From Nocardia brasiliensis IFM 10847 (GTDB lineage Bacteria > Actinomycetota > Actinomycetes > Mycobacteriales > Mycobacteriaceae), in NCBI RefSeq assembly GCF_000710915.1, contig NZ_BAUA01000073.1:1-39870 (forward strand): 39,870 bases of DNA, written 5' to 3'. Below, one piece after another: positions 1-8,426 of the stretch. Below the pieces are notes generated by a model. It worked only from the letters and a program-made list of their open reading frames with translations, was not told where the DNA came from and ran no database searches. The translations under genes were made by a program, and so were the position numbers. Positions within the stretch are counted from its first letter, which is position 1. Each line of letters begins with the position of its first letter.

Positions 1-143
1 CCGCGATCAAGCACTTCTTCGAGCGGTACAAGGACCTGGAGCCGGGCAAGTACGTCAAGGGCTCGGAGTGGGTCGGCCGGGCCGAGGCCGAGGCCGAGGT
101 CGAGGCCTCGGTGCAGCGTTTGAAGGACCAGGGCGGCCACTGA
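1..143 (+). CDS. ppa: inorganic pyrophosphatase, C-terminal fragment
   Basis: Only the last 46 residues and the TGA stop are inside the window; the first complete codon starts at base 3. The encoded tail contains [17 protein letters not shown] and an acidic AEAEAEVEA segment ending in QGGH. This is the characteristic C-terminus of actinobacterial family I inorganic pyrophosphatase, a cytoplasmic enzyme that hydrolyses pyrophosphate to phosphate and so pulls biosynthetic reactions forward. The catalytic aspartates lie upstream of the window and cannot be checked. A strong hairpin terminator follows the stop directly. Identification rests on recognising the tail only, but that tail is distinctive. 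Confidence 0.88.
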   Translation, partial: AIKHFFERYKDLEPGKYVKGSEWVGRAEAEAEVEASVQRLKDQGGH

Positions 144-154
144 GCCGCAGCGCC

Positions 155-185
155 AGCGGGAAGCCGGGTCGCCCGGCTTCCCGCT
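155..185 (+). terminator. intrinsic terminator hairpin after ppa
   Basis: A perfect 14-bp stem (155-168 pairs with 172-185; arm AGCGGGAAGCCGGG) closes a 3-nt TCG loop 11 bases after the ppa stop. It is followed by TTCGCG rather than a long T run, as is common for actinobacterial terminators. It lies between ppa and the convergent regulator gene ending at 219, so it may act in both directions. Confidence 0.8.
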
Positions 186-218
186 TTCGCGTTGTGCCCC
201 AGGCCAGTTGCGCCGTCC

Positions 219-3200
219 TCACGCCCCCATGGCGCGAGTACGCCGCTCGGCCCGTTCGGCCATCACCTCGTCCAGGTGTTCGCGCAGCAGCGACAGGATC
301 GGCGCCTCCACCTCGCCATCGAGCCGCTCGTGGGTGAAGTGCGCGTCCTCGATCGAGGCGAAAGTCTCTGCCGCCGAGCGGTATACGCAGTACGCCTGAT
401 GGGTCCGCCCGAGCGCCTGCAGGATCAGCCCGTGCATCACCAGCACCCGTGCCCGGCTCAGCGGCCCGATGGCGCGATTGAGGGTACGCACGGCCGCTTC
501 CGCGATCGGTTCGGCCTTGGCCAGTTCGCCCGCCATCATGTGCACGTGCGCCAGGCGCGCCAACGCCCAGCCCTCGCGTAGCTCGACGCCGCTGAGCTGG
601 GCCAGCCGCACCGCCTCGGTGCACAGCTCGATGGCCTGCGCGTGGTCACCCTGAAAACTGCGGCACACGCCGAGTTCATGGGTCGCCATCGCCTCCAGCG
701 CCGCGTTGCCGATCTTCGCGGCGAGCGTCTTGGCGGTACCGGCCCGCTCCTGCGCCTCGGCGAATTCGCCTGCGTCCGAGAGGGTTTTGGCGATGTGCAC
801 CAGGCTGGCGCACTCCACCGCGGGATCGCCGACCCGCTGCGCCAGCCGGATCGCACGCTCGCCGTGCGCGATCGAGGCCGCCGTCTCGGTGCCCATCCGG
901 GTCGAGGAGGCCAGCAGCTGCGCCGCGAAGGCGACCAGCCGCACGTCGCCCGGCGTGGCCCCGCCCAGCGACAGCGCGATGCGCTGATGGTCGCGGCCCT
1001 GCCGCAGCGTGCCGAGCGAGTAGCTGAAGATCGAGCCCAGCGTCACCCGGATCCGGCATTCGACGCGCCGGTCCCCGGCCCGCAGCGCGGCGTCGAGCAG
1101 CTTGTTCAAGGCCCGCGACAGTTCCTGGCCGTGCGGGCCGCCGTCGATCAATTCCGCGGTGGCCCAGGCGATATCGGCGGCGGCAGGCAGGGCCGCACCG
1201 CCCACCCGAGCGGCCTGTTCGTACAGCGAGATCAGGTTCGGGCGCTCCGCATCGAGCCAGTACTGCGCGGCGATGGTGTCCACGAACGAAAGACCCTGTG
1301 CCACAGTCTCACCGAGATGCTCCGACAGCGTCGTGCCCGGATTGCACACCACCATCAGGTTTTTCATGCTCGCCAGATAGAAGTCCAGCAGGCGGATCAA
1401 CGCGTCCGCGGCAGGCTCGTCGGCGGCCTGGTGCAGTTCGCGGGCGAACAGGCGCGGCAGGTCGTGATAGGTGTAGCGGCCCGGTGCGCTGGTCTCCATC
1501 AGATTCAGGTCGACCAGCGACTCGCACAGTTCCTCGACGAGCATCCGGTCCGAGCCGAGGACCGCCGCCGCGCCGTCCAGTGAGATCTGCGCGACCTCGG
1601 GCACCGCGAGCATCCGGAACGCCCTGGCCTGCGCGCGATCGAGCTGGTCGTAGCTGAGCCGGAACGCGGCCTCGACCGCGAGGTCACCGCTGCGCAGCGT
1701 GCCGAGCCGCTGCTGTTCGTCGACCAGCCGCTCGGCCAAACTGCCGATCGTCCACTGCGGCCGGGCCGCGAGCCGCGCGCCGACGATCCGGACCGCCAGC
1801 GGCAGCCCGCCGCACGCGTCCAGCACGCTGTCCACCGCGGCGGGCTCGGCGGCGACCCGGCGCAGCCCGGCGATCCCGGCCAGCAGCGTGCGAGCTTCGG
1901 CGCGTGCGAGCACGTCCAGTCGCACGCCGAGAATACCTACGACACAGGGCAATTCGGGCATGGACGAACGGCTCGTGATCAGTACCGCCGACCCCGGGGT
2001 GCCGGGAATCAGCGGCGTGACCTGATCGACGTCGTGCGCGTTGTCCAGCACGACGAGCACCCGCTTGCCGTCGAGGAAGCTGCGGAACTGACCGGAACGC
2101 TCCGCCGGCGTCGGCGCGATCTCGCCCTCCGGTACGCCGAGCGCGCGCAGGAAGTCGCCGAGCGCATCGGCGGCCGGGGTGGCCCGCCCGGCGGGGTGGC
2201 CGCCGCGCGCCTGCGCGAAGCCGTGCAGATCGACGTGCAGTTGCCCGTCCGGAAACCGGTCCCGCACCAGGTGACCCACGTGCACCGCGAGTGCGCTCTT
2301 GCCGATGCCGCCCATGCCGCCGATCACACACACCGGCACCGCGGAACTGTTTGCGCGGGTGAGCCATTCGCTGATCGCGCGCACCGTGTCGGCCCGGCCG
2401 GTGAAGTCCACGACATCGGCGGGCAGCTGCGCGACCCGGGTGACCGCGCGCCGCTGCGGACGCGCCGTCGCGGAGTTGCGCGTCGTGGCGAGGTGCGGCG
2501 CGGTCAGGTCCGCGCGCAGAATGCGCTGATGCAGCTCGGTCAGCTGCTGGCCGGGTTCGATGCCGAGCCGGTCGATGAGCGCCTTGCGGGTCTCGGCGTA
2601 CACCGCGAGCGCCTCGGCTTGGCGGCCCGCGTGATACAGCGCGGTCATCAGCAGGCCGCGGGTCTGCTCACGCATCGGATGCTCGGCGCAGAGCGGGGTG
2701 AGTTCGGCGATCGCCTCGGTGTAGCGGCCGAGGCGCAGATCCAGTTCGATCCGCTGCTCCAACAACGCGACTCGGCGCTCGATCAGCTGGGTGCGCTGGC
2801 GATCCGCGTAGGGGCCGGGCAGTCCGGCCAACGGCGTGCCGGACCACAGGCGCAGCGCCGCGTCGAGCCGTTCGCGGACTTGCTCGACCGAATGCGGCTG
2901 CTCTGCGCCGGTCCGCTCCCGCTGCACCTCGAGTAGCAGATCCTCGACCATCTCCACGTCGACCGCGCCGGGGTCGAGCCGCAACGCGTAGCCGCCGCCG
3001 AACCCGACGAGCACCGTCGCGGGCGCGCCGGACGGGCGGTCCGGCTCGAGTGCGCGGCGCAGATGCAGGATGTGGTTGCGCAGCGCGCCGATCGCGCTCG
3101 GCGTCGGATGCTCACCCCAGACGCCGTCGATGAGTTCGGGCACTGTCGCCGACCGTCCACTGCGCAGCAGCAGCGCTGCCAGCAAGGCTCTGCGTTGCTT

Positions 3201-3269
3201 CGACCCGAGATCGAGCTCCAGGTCGTCGCGCCACGCACGCACCTCACCCAGCACAGCGAACTTCAGCAT
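219..3269 (-). CDS. AfsR/SARP-family transcriptional regulator with NB-ARC and TPR domains
   Basis: The 1016-residue protein reads MLKFAVLGEVRAW at its start. An OmpR-like winged helix covers about residues 1-95 and a bacterial transcriptional activator (BTAD) helical repeat domain about 102-255. An NTP-binding NB-ARC/STAND module follows, with the P-loop GGMGGIGKS at 317-325 and a Walker B VLVVLDNAHD. A long alpha-helical TPR-like C-terminus runs from about 600. ATG at 3267-3269 was chosen because a GGAGAGAGAGG ribosome site precedes it and the protein then starts exactly at the winged helix; the frame is open for another 67 codons upstream. Such proteins activate secondary metabolism or morphogenesis genes when the STAND switch is nucleotide-bound. 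No biosynthetic cluster adjoins it. It is divergent from the lipoprotein gene at 3620. The ligand and targets cannot be told. Confidence 0.9.
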   Translation of the reverse strand: MLKFAVLGEVRAWRDDLELDLGSKQRRALLAALLLRSGRSATVPELIDGVWGEHPTPSAIGALRNHILHLRRALEPDRPSGAPATVLVGFGGGYALRLDPGAVDVEMVEDLLLEVQRERTGAEQPHSVEQVRERLDAALRLWSGTPLAGLPGPYADRQRTQLIERRVALLEQRIELDLRLGRYTEAIAELTPLCAEHPMREQTRGLLMTALYHAGRQAEALAVYAETRKALIDRLGIEPGQQLTELHQRILRADLTAPHLATTRNSATARPQRRAVTRVAQLPADVVDFTGRADTVRAISEWLTRANSSAVPVCVIGGMGGIGKSALAVHVGHLVRDRFPDGQLHVDLHGFAQARGGHPAGRATPAADALGDFLRALGVPEGEIAPTPAERSGQFRSFLDGKRVLVVLDNAHDVDQVTPLIPGTPGSAVLITSRSSMPELPCVVGILGVRLDVLARAEARTLLAGIAGLRRVAAEPAAVDSVLDACGGLPLAVRIVGARLAARPQWTIGSLAERLVDEQQRLGTLRSGDLAVEAAFRLSYDQLDRAQARAFRMLAVPEVAQISLDGAAAVLGSDRMLVEELCESLVDLNLMETSAPGRYTYHDLPRLFARELHQAADEPAADALIRLLDFYLASMKNLMVVCNPGTTLSEHLGETVAQGLSFVDTIAAQYWLDAERPNLISLYEQAARVGGAALPAAADIAWATAELIDGGPHGQELSRALNKLLDAALRAGDRRVECRIRVTLGSIFSYSLGTLRQGRDHQRIALSLGGATPGDVRLVAFAAQLLASSTRMGTETAASIAHGERAIRLAQRVGDPAVECASLVHIAKTLSDAGEFAEAQERAGTAKTLAAKIGNAALEAMATHELGVCRSFQGDHAQAIELCTEAVRLAQLSGVELREGWALARLAHVHMMAGELAKAEPIAEAAVRTLNRAIGPLSRARVLVMHGLILQALGRTHQAYCVYRSAAETFASIEDAHFTHERLDGEVEAPILSLLREHLDEVMAERAERRTRAMGA

Positions 3270-3289
3270 GCGGCCCTCTCTCTCCGACC

Positions 3290-3327
3290 GTCGGACGTCC
3301 GGCTTCGAAGGTAACCAATCGTCCGAC
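3290..3327. promoter_or_regulatory. inverted repeat upstream of the SARP-type regulator
   Basis: GTCGGACG at 3290-3297 is mirrored by CGTCCGAC at 3320-3327 with a 22-bp spacer. The left arm is part of a 10-bp palindrome CGGACGTCCG (3292-3301). It lies 21-58 bp upstream of the regulator start, where autoregulatory binding would be expected. No protein can be assigned to it from sequence. Confidence 0.4.
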
Positions 3328-3468
3328 GTTTTCGGCAACCTCGCCCTGATACCAGACGATGAGCCACCAATGATCCATCGCCACAGATACCGCATCAAAC
3401 CGAGGATTCCGTGAGTTTTCGGTGACGAACAGCTGATCGGATGCTGATGTCCCGACGAAAGACGGGCC

Positions 3469-3522
3469 ATGGTGGTGCTGGCACCACCATCGGAGACCCG
3501 TAGGCGTTACCCGATATTCGGG
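3469..3522. promoter_or_regulatory. two palindromes in the divergent promoter region
   Basis: In the 350-bp gap between the regulator and the lipoprotein gene there are two further dyads. One is a 22-bp palindrome at 3469-3490 (arms ATGGTGGTGC and GCACCACCAT around a TG centre). The other is a 13-bp palindrome CCCGATATTCGGG at 3510-3522. Both lie 98-151 bp upstream of the lipoprotein start and look like operators. The rest of the gap shows no gene. Confidence 0.45.
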
Positions 3523-3619
3523 TGCGCGCGGCATGGGCGCGACCTCCTGGAATTCCTAGGCTCGAAACCGTCGTGGAGCACCGATGTCTCCCGACTCGAA
3601 CAGGAGGACAGCACTGCTC

Positions 3620-4807
3620 ATGAACCCATTTCGGCGCAACGGCGCAAGGGTGGCCCTGTCGGCCCTCGTGGCGGGCGCGGTACTGGCTGCGGCCGCATGC
3701 GGCGGGGAAACGTCGGTGCGTACTCCGGCCCCCGACCACGCGGCGCCGCCCGCGCTCGCCGCCGCGCTGGATCGCGTGGTGCAGAGCGGGATTCCCGGGG
3801 TGCAGGTCGTCCTCGACGGCCCCGGCGGGCATCGGGTCTACACCGCGGGTGTCGGCGACATCGGCACAGGTGCGCCGTTCCAGGACGACGCGCTCGTCCG
3901 GATCGGTAGCAACACAAAGACTTTCGTCGCGACGGTGGTGCTCCAGCTGGTCGCCGAGGGCAAGGTGGACCTGACCGCGCCGATCGAGCGCTACCTGCCC
4001 GGCGTGGTGCAGGGCAACGGCAACGACGGCAACCGCGTCACGGTGCACCACCTCCTGCAGCACACCAGCGGTCTGCCCGACTACCTCGGCCACGGCAACG
4101 GCACCAGCATCGACGCGAACGGCCCGGCGCAGCTCGATCCGGACGAAGACGCCATCCGGACACAGCATTTCGAGGCCGCGGAGCTGGTTCGCAACGCGAT
4201 GACCATGCCGCCGAACTTCGAGCCCGGCGCGAAATCGGTGTACACCAACACCAATTACCTGCTGCTCGGCATGCTGATCGAGCGCGTCACCGGGCGGCCC
4301 TACACCGACGAGATCGAAAGCCGGATCATCGCGCCGCTCGGACTGAAGTCCACCTACTCTCCCCCATCGGGCGAGCGCACGCTGCGCGATCCGCATCCGC
4401 GCGGCTACCACGTACGGGAGGGCAAGCAGACCGATTTCACCGAGCTGGATCCGTCCTGGGGTGGCGCGGCGGGCGCGATGATCGCCAGCAACGCGGATCT
4501 CAACACCTTCACAGTCGCGCTGCTGTCCGGAAAGCTGTTGCCGCCTGCGCAATTGGCGCAGATGCAGCAGACGGTGCCGTTCGACCGGATGCCGGGCGCA
4601 GGCTACGGCCTCGGCCTGATCCAGCGGACGACCTCGTGCGGCAAACAGGCCTGGGGCCACGGCGGCAGCATTCCCGGGTTCGGTACCCGCAACAGCGCCA
4701 CGGCCGACGGGAAAGCGGTCGCTGTGGCGGTGAACCAGCTGCCCACCTCCGACGAGTCGTCCGAACTGATCGAGGCCGTGCTCGATACCGCGCTCTGCGC
4801 TCAGTGA
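3620..4807 (+). CDS. serine hydrolase lipoprotein, DD-peptidase / class C beta-lactamase fold
   Basis: A 395-residue secreted serine hydrolase. The first 27 residues form a signal peptide ending in a lipobox (VLAAAAC, lipidated Cys27). All three active-site motifs of the R61 DD-peptidase / class C family are present: SNTK with Ser97 and Lys100, YTN at 208-210, and HGG at 347-349. The enzyme should sit on the outer face of the membrane and act on D-Ala-D-Ala peptides or a related ester or amide; substrate cannot be decided between carboxypeptidase, beta-lactamase and esterase. ATG 3620 was preferred over an in-frame ATG at 3584 because AGGAGG (3602-3607) precedes it and the signal peptide then has normal length. 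A second lipoprotein hydrolase begins 62 bp downstream, so the two are probably one operon. Confidence 0.87.
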   Translation: MNPFRRNGARVALSALVAGAVLAAAACGGETSVRTPAPDHAAPPALAAALDRVVQSGIPGVQVVLDGPGGHRVYTAGVGDIGTGAPFQDDALVRIGSNTKTFVATVVLQLVAEGKVDLTAPIERYLPGVVQGNGNDGNRVTVHHLLQHTSGLPDYLGHGNGTSIDANGPAQLDPDEDAIRTQHFEAAELVRNAMTMPPNFEPGAKSVYTNTNYLLLGMLIERVTGRPYTDEIESRIIAPLGLKSTYSPPSGERTLRDPHPRGYHVREGKQTDFTELDPSWGGAAGAMIASNADLNTFTVALLSGKLLPPAQLAQMQQTVPFDRMPGAGYGLGLIQRTTSCGKQAWGHGGSIPGFGTRNSATADGKAVAVAVNQLPTSDESSELIEAVLDTALCAQ

Positions 4808-4869
4808 CCACACAGCTACCTGCTCCGCACCCGATTCCGGTGCGGCCGAACGATATCGGAGGATCGACC

Positions 4870-6384
4870 GTGAACCGCACCCGAAGGCGCACCGCCGTCG
4901 CGAGCGTCGCCGCCGGACTGGCGCTCTGCGCCGGCCTGGCCGGCTGCACCGGCACCGACGCCAACGCCGAACCTCCTGCGCTGGAACGCTTCTACAGCCA
5001 GCAACTCGACTGGAAAGCCTGCGACGATCCGAAGCTGGATCCGGCGGGCGCGCAGTGCACCGACGTGACAGTGCCGCTGAATTACGCCGACCCGCAAGGG
5101 CCGGCCACAACGGTGGCCATCTCGCGGCTGGTGTCCCCGGAACCCGCGAAACGACGCGGGGTCATGCTGTCCAACCCCGGCGGCCCCGGTGGCCCCGGGC
5201 TCGACTTCATGCTCGGCGTCCGCGAGGCGATGACGCCCGACGTGCGCGCACAGTACGACCTCATCGGCATGGACCCGCGCGGTATCGGGCGCTCCGCGGC
5301 GATCAACTGCCACTGGCCGCGCGGCTTCGCGTTGGAGTCGGCCGGTGTCGACGCCGCGAGCTACGCCGAATCCGTGGCCACCCAGGCCGATTTCGCCGCG
5401 CGCTGCGCGGCGACCGAAGCGGCCAGACTGCCGCACATCAGCACCCGCAACACCGCGCGCGATATGGACGTGATCCGCGGCGCGCTCGGCGTCGACAAGG
5501 TCAGCTACTTCGGCACCTCCTACGGCACCTACCTGGGTGCCGTGTTCACCCAGATGTTCCCGCAGCGCAGCGACCGGATCGTGCTCGACAGTGCGGCGAA
5601 TCCGGACACCTACGGCTCCGTCGGCATGATGCAGGCCATGGGTCCGGCGAACGAGGCCGCGCTCGATCTCTGGGCCGACTGGGCCGCCGCACACGACGGC
5701 GAGTACCACTTCGGCGACTCCCGCGCCGCGGTGCGGGCCACCATCATCGATCTGATCCAGCGATCCGCACGGCAGCCGATTCGGTTGGGCGAGTTCGAAG
5801 TCGACGATCACATCGCGCCGATGCTGCTGTTCGTCGGGCTGGACGACGTGCGCAACTACGAGCTGCTGGCAGGCCAGGTACGCCAGCTCCGCGATGCGGC
5901 GAACGGTATACCCGTCCAACCCGACGACACACTGCGCGAAAGCCTCGAGCACATTTTCAAACCGGTCGAGCAGGACGGTTCACCGCAGATGGCGGTGCTG
6001 TGCGGTGACGTCGCCGCACCCCGCGATCCGGCGTTCTACTTGCGCAACATCGAGGCAGCCAGGGCGAGTCAGCCGGTGTTCGGCGCGTTCGCGAACAACA
6101 TCACCTCGTGCGCGTTCTGGGCGCCGCCGCTGGAACCGCCTACGGTGGTGGACAATTCGGTGCCGAGCCTGATCCTGAACTCCACCGGCGACACCCGCAC
6201 CGCGTACGAGGGCGCGCGCGTGCTGCATCAGAAGATGACCGGCTCGGCCTTCGTCACCCTGCAGGATGTGCCGATCCACTACATCTTCGGCCGCTACCCC
6301 AACACCTGCGCGTACGGCGCGGTGAACGCGTACCTGCGCGACGGCACACTGCCCGCCGGGGAACTCACCTGTCGGGCGGACTAG
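4870..6384 (+). CDS. S33-family tripeptidyl aminopeptidase-like lipoprotein (alpha/beta hydrolase)
   Basis: A 504-residue exported alpha/beta hydrolase. The start is GTG at 4870, placed 7 nt after a clean GGAGG (4858-4862). The signal peptide ends in lipobox LAGC with Cys26. The oxyanion loop NPGGPGGPG is at 102-110, the nucleophile elbow GTSYG carries Ser217, and the acid and base appear to be Asp441 (TGDTRT) and His470 (VPIHY). The C-terminal TAP-like part holds paired cysteines (for example Cys480 and Cys501), expected for a secreted enzyme. Family members are SlpD/SlpE and tripeptidyl aminopeptidases of Streptomyces and mycobacterial exported hydrolases that cleave N-terminal peptides. 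Probably co-transcribed with the preceding serine hydrolase. A strong hairpin follows the stop. Confidence 0.88.
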   Translation: MNRTRRRTAVASVAAGLALCAGLAGCTGTDANAEPPALERFYSQQLDWKACDDPKLDPAGAQCTDVTVPLNYADPQGPATTVAISRLVSPEPAKRRGVMLSNPGGPGGPGLDFMLGVREAMTPDVRAQYDLIGMDPRGIGRSAAINCHWPRGFALESAGVDAASYAESVATQADFAARCAATEAARLPHISTRNTARDMDVIRGALGVDKVSYFGTSYGTYLGAVFTQMFPQRSDRIVLDSAANPDTYGSVGMMQAMGPANEAALDLWADWAAAHDGEYHFGDSRAAVRATIIDLIQRSARQPIRLGEFEVDDHIAPMLLFVGLDDVRNYELLAGQVRQLRDAANGIPVQPDDTLRESLEHIFKPVEQDGSPQMAVLCGDVAAPRDPAFYLRNIEAARASQPVFGAFANNITSCAFWAPPLEPPTVVDNSVPSLILNSTGDTRTAYEGARVLHQKMTGSAFVTLQDVPIHYIFGRYPNTCAYGAVNAYLRDGTLPAGELTCRAD

Positions 6385-6397
6385 CCCGCACGCGTGC

Positions 6398-6426
6398 AGG
6401 CCTGAATCCCGCACGGGTTCAGGCCT
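6398..6426. terminator. bidirectional terminator between convergent genes
   Basis: AGGCCTGAA and TTCAGGCCT arms (6398-6406, 6418-6426) continue inward through CCC/GGG with one bulged T and a GCAC loop. It occupies the whole space between the stop of the S33 hydrolase and the stop of the response regulator, so it can serve both strands. Confidence 0.8.
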
Positions 6427-7071
6427 TCACGCATTCAGGTAGGCCAATACCGCGAGCACCCGGCGGTGCCCGACCTCCTCGGTGGACAGCCCCAGCTTCG
6501 CGAAAATGCTCCGAATGTGTTTGTGCACAGCGCCTTCGCTGACCACCAACCGCTCGGCGATGGTGCCGTTGTTGTGCCCCTCGGCCATCAAGGCGAGCAC
6601 CTCTCGCTCCCGCGCGGTCAGCGCGGCCAGCGGGTCGTCGGCTTTTCGTCGCACCAGCAGTTGCGAGATCACTTCCGGATCCATGGCGGTGCCGCCCGCC
6701 GCCACCCGGCGCAGCGAATCGAGGAACCGGTCCACCTTCCCGACCCGTTCCTTGAGCAGATAGCCCACCCCGCCCAGGCCGTCGCCGAGCAGTTCGGCGG
6801 CGTAACTGTCCTCCACCCACGAGGAGAGGACCAGCACCGGCAGACCGGGATGCAGTTCGCGGGCGCGCACCGCGGCACGCAGCCCGTCGTCGGTGAACGT
6901 CGGCGGCATCCGGATGTCGACTACCACCGCGTCCGGCCGGTCCGCGGCCACGGCGGCGAGGAAGTCGTCGGCATTGCCGACCGCGGCGACCACCTCGATC
7001 CCCGCAGTGCTGAGCAAGAGCACGAGACCCTCCCGCAGCAGGGCGTCGTCCTCGGCGATCATGACCCGCAC
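6427..7071 (-). CDS. NarL/FixJ-family response regulator
   Basis: The 214-residue protein has a receiver domain at 1-120, with acidic pocket E7-D8-D9, phospho-acceptor Asp52 in VVDIRMPP and conserved Lys107 in YLLKERVG. A LuxR-type helix-turn-helix follows at about 148-207 (LTAREREVLALMAEG). The start is GTG at 7069-7071, giving VRVMIAEDD, which matches the usual MRVVIAEDD beginning; a TGGAG ribosome site sits 6 nt upstream. An ATG three codons later overlaps the kinase stop as ATGA and is the alternative start. It overlaps the sensor-kinase gene by 13 bp, so the two are one translationally coupled pair. It should be phosphorylated by that kinase and bind DNA as a dimer. Its targets are unknown. 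Confidence 0.93.
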   Translation of the reverse strand: MRVMIAEDDALLREGLVLLLSTAGIEVVAAVGNADDFLAAVAADRPDAVVVDIRMPPTFTDDGLRAAVRARELHPGLPVLVLSSWVEDSYAAELLGDGLGGVGYLLKERVGKVDRFLDSLRRVAAGGTAMDPEVISQLLVRRKADDPLAALTAREREVLALMAEGHNNGTIAERLVVSEGAVHKHIRSIFAKLGLSTEEVGHRRVLAVLAYLNA

Positions 7072-8315
7072 GGCAACTCCACCCGCAACACAGTAGGGCC
7101 ACCCATCGGGCTGGTCAGCACCATCCGTCCGTCGAGCGCCTCGGCGCGGCGGCGGATGCCGGCCAGCCCGCCGCCGTAGGTCTCGACCGCGCCGCCGACG
7201 CCGTCGTCGCGGACCTCGATGGTCAACAGCTCCGGTCGGCCGCCGAGCGCGACGGTGATGCCCTCGGCCCCGGAATGCTTGGTCGCATTGGTGAGCGCCT
7301 CGGTGATGACGAAGTAGGCGGCCGCCTCCACCGCGGCGGGCTGCCTGCCCACCTCGGCCAACTCGAGCACGCACGGGATCGGGCTGCGCGCCGCGATCGC
7401 CGACACGGCGCTGACCAGGCCACGATCGGACAGCACCGGCGGGTAGACGTTGCGCACCACATCCCGTAGTTCGGCGAGCGCGGCCGCGGCGGTGTCCTGG
7501 GCTTTGCGCACCAGCTCATGCGCTGCGGCCGGATTCTGTTCGCGCAGTTGATCGGCCAGGCCGAGCTGCATGATCACCGCCGCGATCCGGGCCTGCGCGC
7601 CATCGTGCAGGTCACGCTCGATCCTGCGCAATTCCGCGCCGTGCGCGTCCAGCGCGGCCGCCCTGGTCGCGGTCAACGCGGCGACCCGATCGGCGAGCAC
7701 GACCCCCTCCGCGGGGCCGAGCAGGGCGCGCGCCAGCAGCGCCTGCCATCGCGCCACCACCGGGACCAGCAGCGTCAAGCTGATGAGCGGCAGGGTGAGC
7801 AGCGCGCTGAGCCACGCCGACGGCCACGATTGCACCGGGTAGCCGAAGGTCATGAACTCCCCCGGCGGCAAGTGCTGCCACAGCGCCGGGGTCGCCAGCT
7901 GCACGAGCACCGACACCGGCAGCGCGACGGCGAAAATTCCCAGATAGATGCCGGTCAGACCGTGCACGATCAGCCAGGCCACGTCGCGGCGGTTCGCCGG
8001 ATCGGTGAGCGCCGTGCGCACCCGAAGGCGCAGCCCGCCGACGAGGGGCTGATAGCTCTCCTCGATCGGCGTGCCGAGACGCTGCGCCGCCCTGCGCCGT
8101 TCGAACGACACCAGCGGCCGGACCACCCGGATCGCCTCCGGCACCGCCGGGATGCCGACCCCGATCAGGCAGAACGCGAGCACCAGGAGCAGGCCGATCA
8201 CCGCGAACATCGCGGCCAGCGAGGTCACGCTGCCGACCGCCAGGTACCGGATAGCACCCGGCAACAGCCGTAGCCGTGCCAGCGCGGAACGCAGGACCTC
8301 TTTCACCCTCGTCAT
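7059..8315 (-). CDS. membrane sensor histidine kinase (HisKA_3 / LiaS-DesK type)
   Basis: The 418-residue kinase has about four hydrophobic segments, near residues 25-55, 112-140 and 165-190. A HisKA_3 dimerisation domain follows, with phospho-acceptor His237 in ERDLHDGAQARI. The HATPase domain carries an N-box ITEALTNATKHS (Asn343) and a G-box with DDGVGG at 370-375 and GGGLAGI. The hydrophobic N-terminal region resembles the putative-sensor domain found in actinobacterial kinases of this class, which read the state of the membrane or cell envelope. The start ATG 8313-8315 lacks a clear ribosome site, so the N-terminus is less certain. The partner regulator overlaps its 3' end. Nearby genes on the same strand (exporter and marR) have their own operator and are probably separate. 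Confidence 0.9.
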   Translation of the reverse strand: MTRVKEVLRSALARLRLLPGAIRYLAVGSVTSLAAMFAVIGLLLVLAFCLIGVGIPAVPEAIRVVRPLVSFERRRAAQRLGTPIEESYQPLVGGLRLRVRTALTDPANRRDVAWLIVHGLTGIYLGIFAVALPVSVLVQLATPALWQHLPPGEFMTFGYPVQSWPSAWLSALLTLPLISLTLLVPVVARWQALLARALLGPAEGVVLADRVAALTATRAAALDAHGAELRRIERDLHDGAQARIAAVIMQLGLADQLREQNPAAAHELVRKAQDTAAAALAELRDVVRNVYPPVLSDRGLVSAVSAIAARSPIPCVLELAEVGRQPAAVEAAAYFVITEALTNATKHSGAEGITVALGGRPELLTIEVRDDGVGGAVETYGGGLAGIRRRAEALDGRMVLTSPMGGPTVLRVELPCGS

Positions 8316-8426
8316 GCTGTCAGAACATCAGTCCGCGAGCGCTGGGCGGTCGCACCGGCCCGCAACGACGGCAACCGCGCCGACCGTCGAGCGGTCCGGC
8401 GCGGGTGCCGCGGTGCCGGGTTCGCC

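Noticed and set aside
3395..5110. Long minus-strand open frame (571 codons) over the two lipoprotein genes
   Set aside because: It is antisense to genes with clear catalytic motifs and signal peptides, its protein is Arg/Gly/Val-rich without any domain, and such frames are expected in high-GC DNA.
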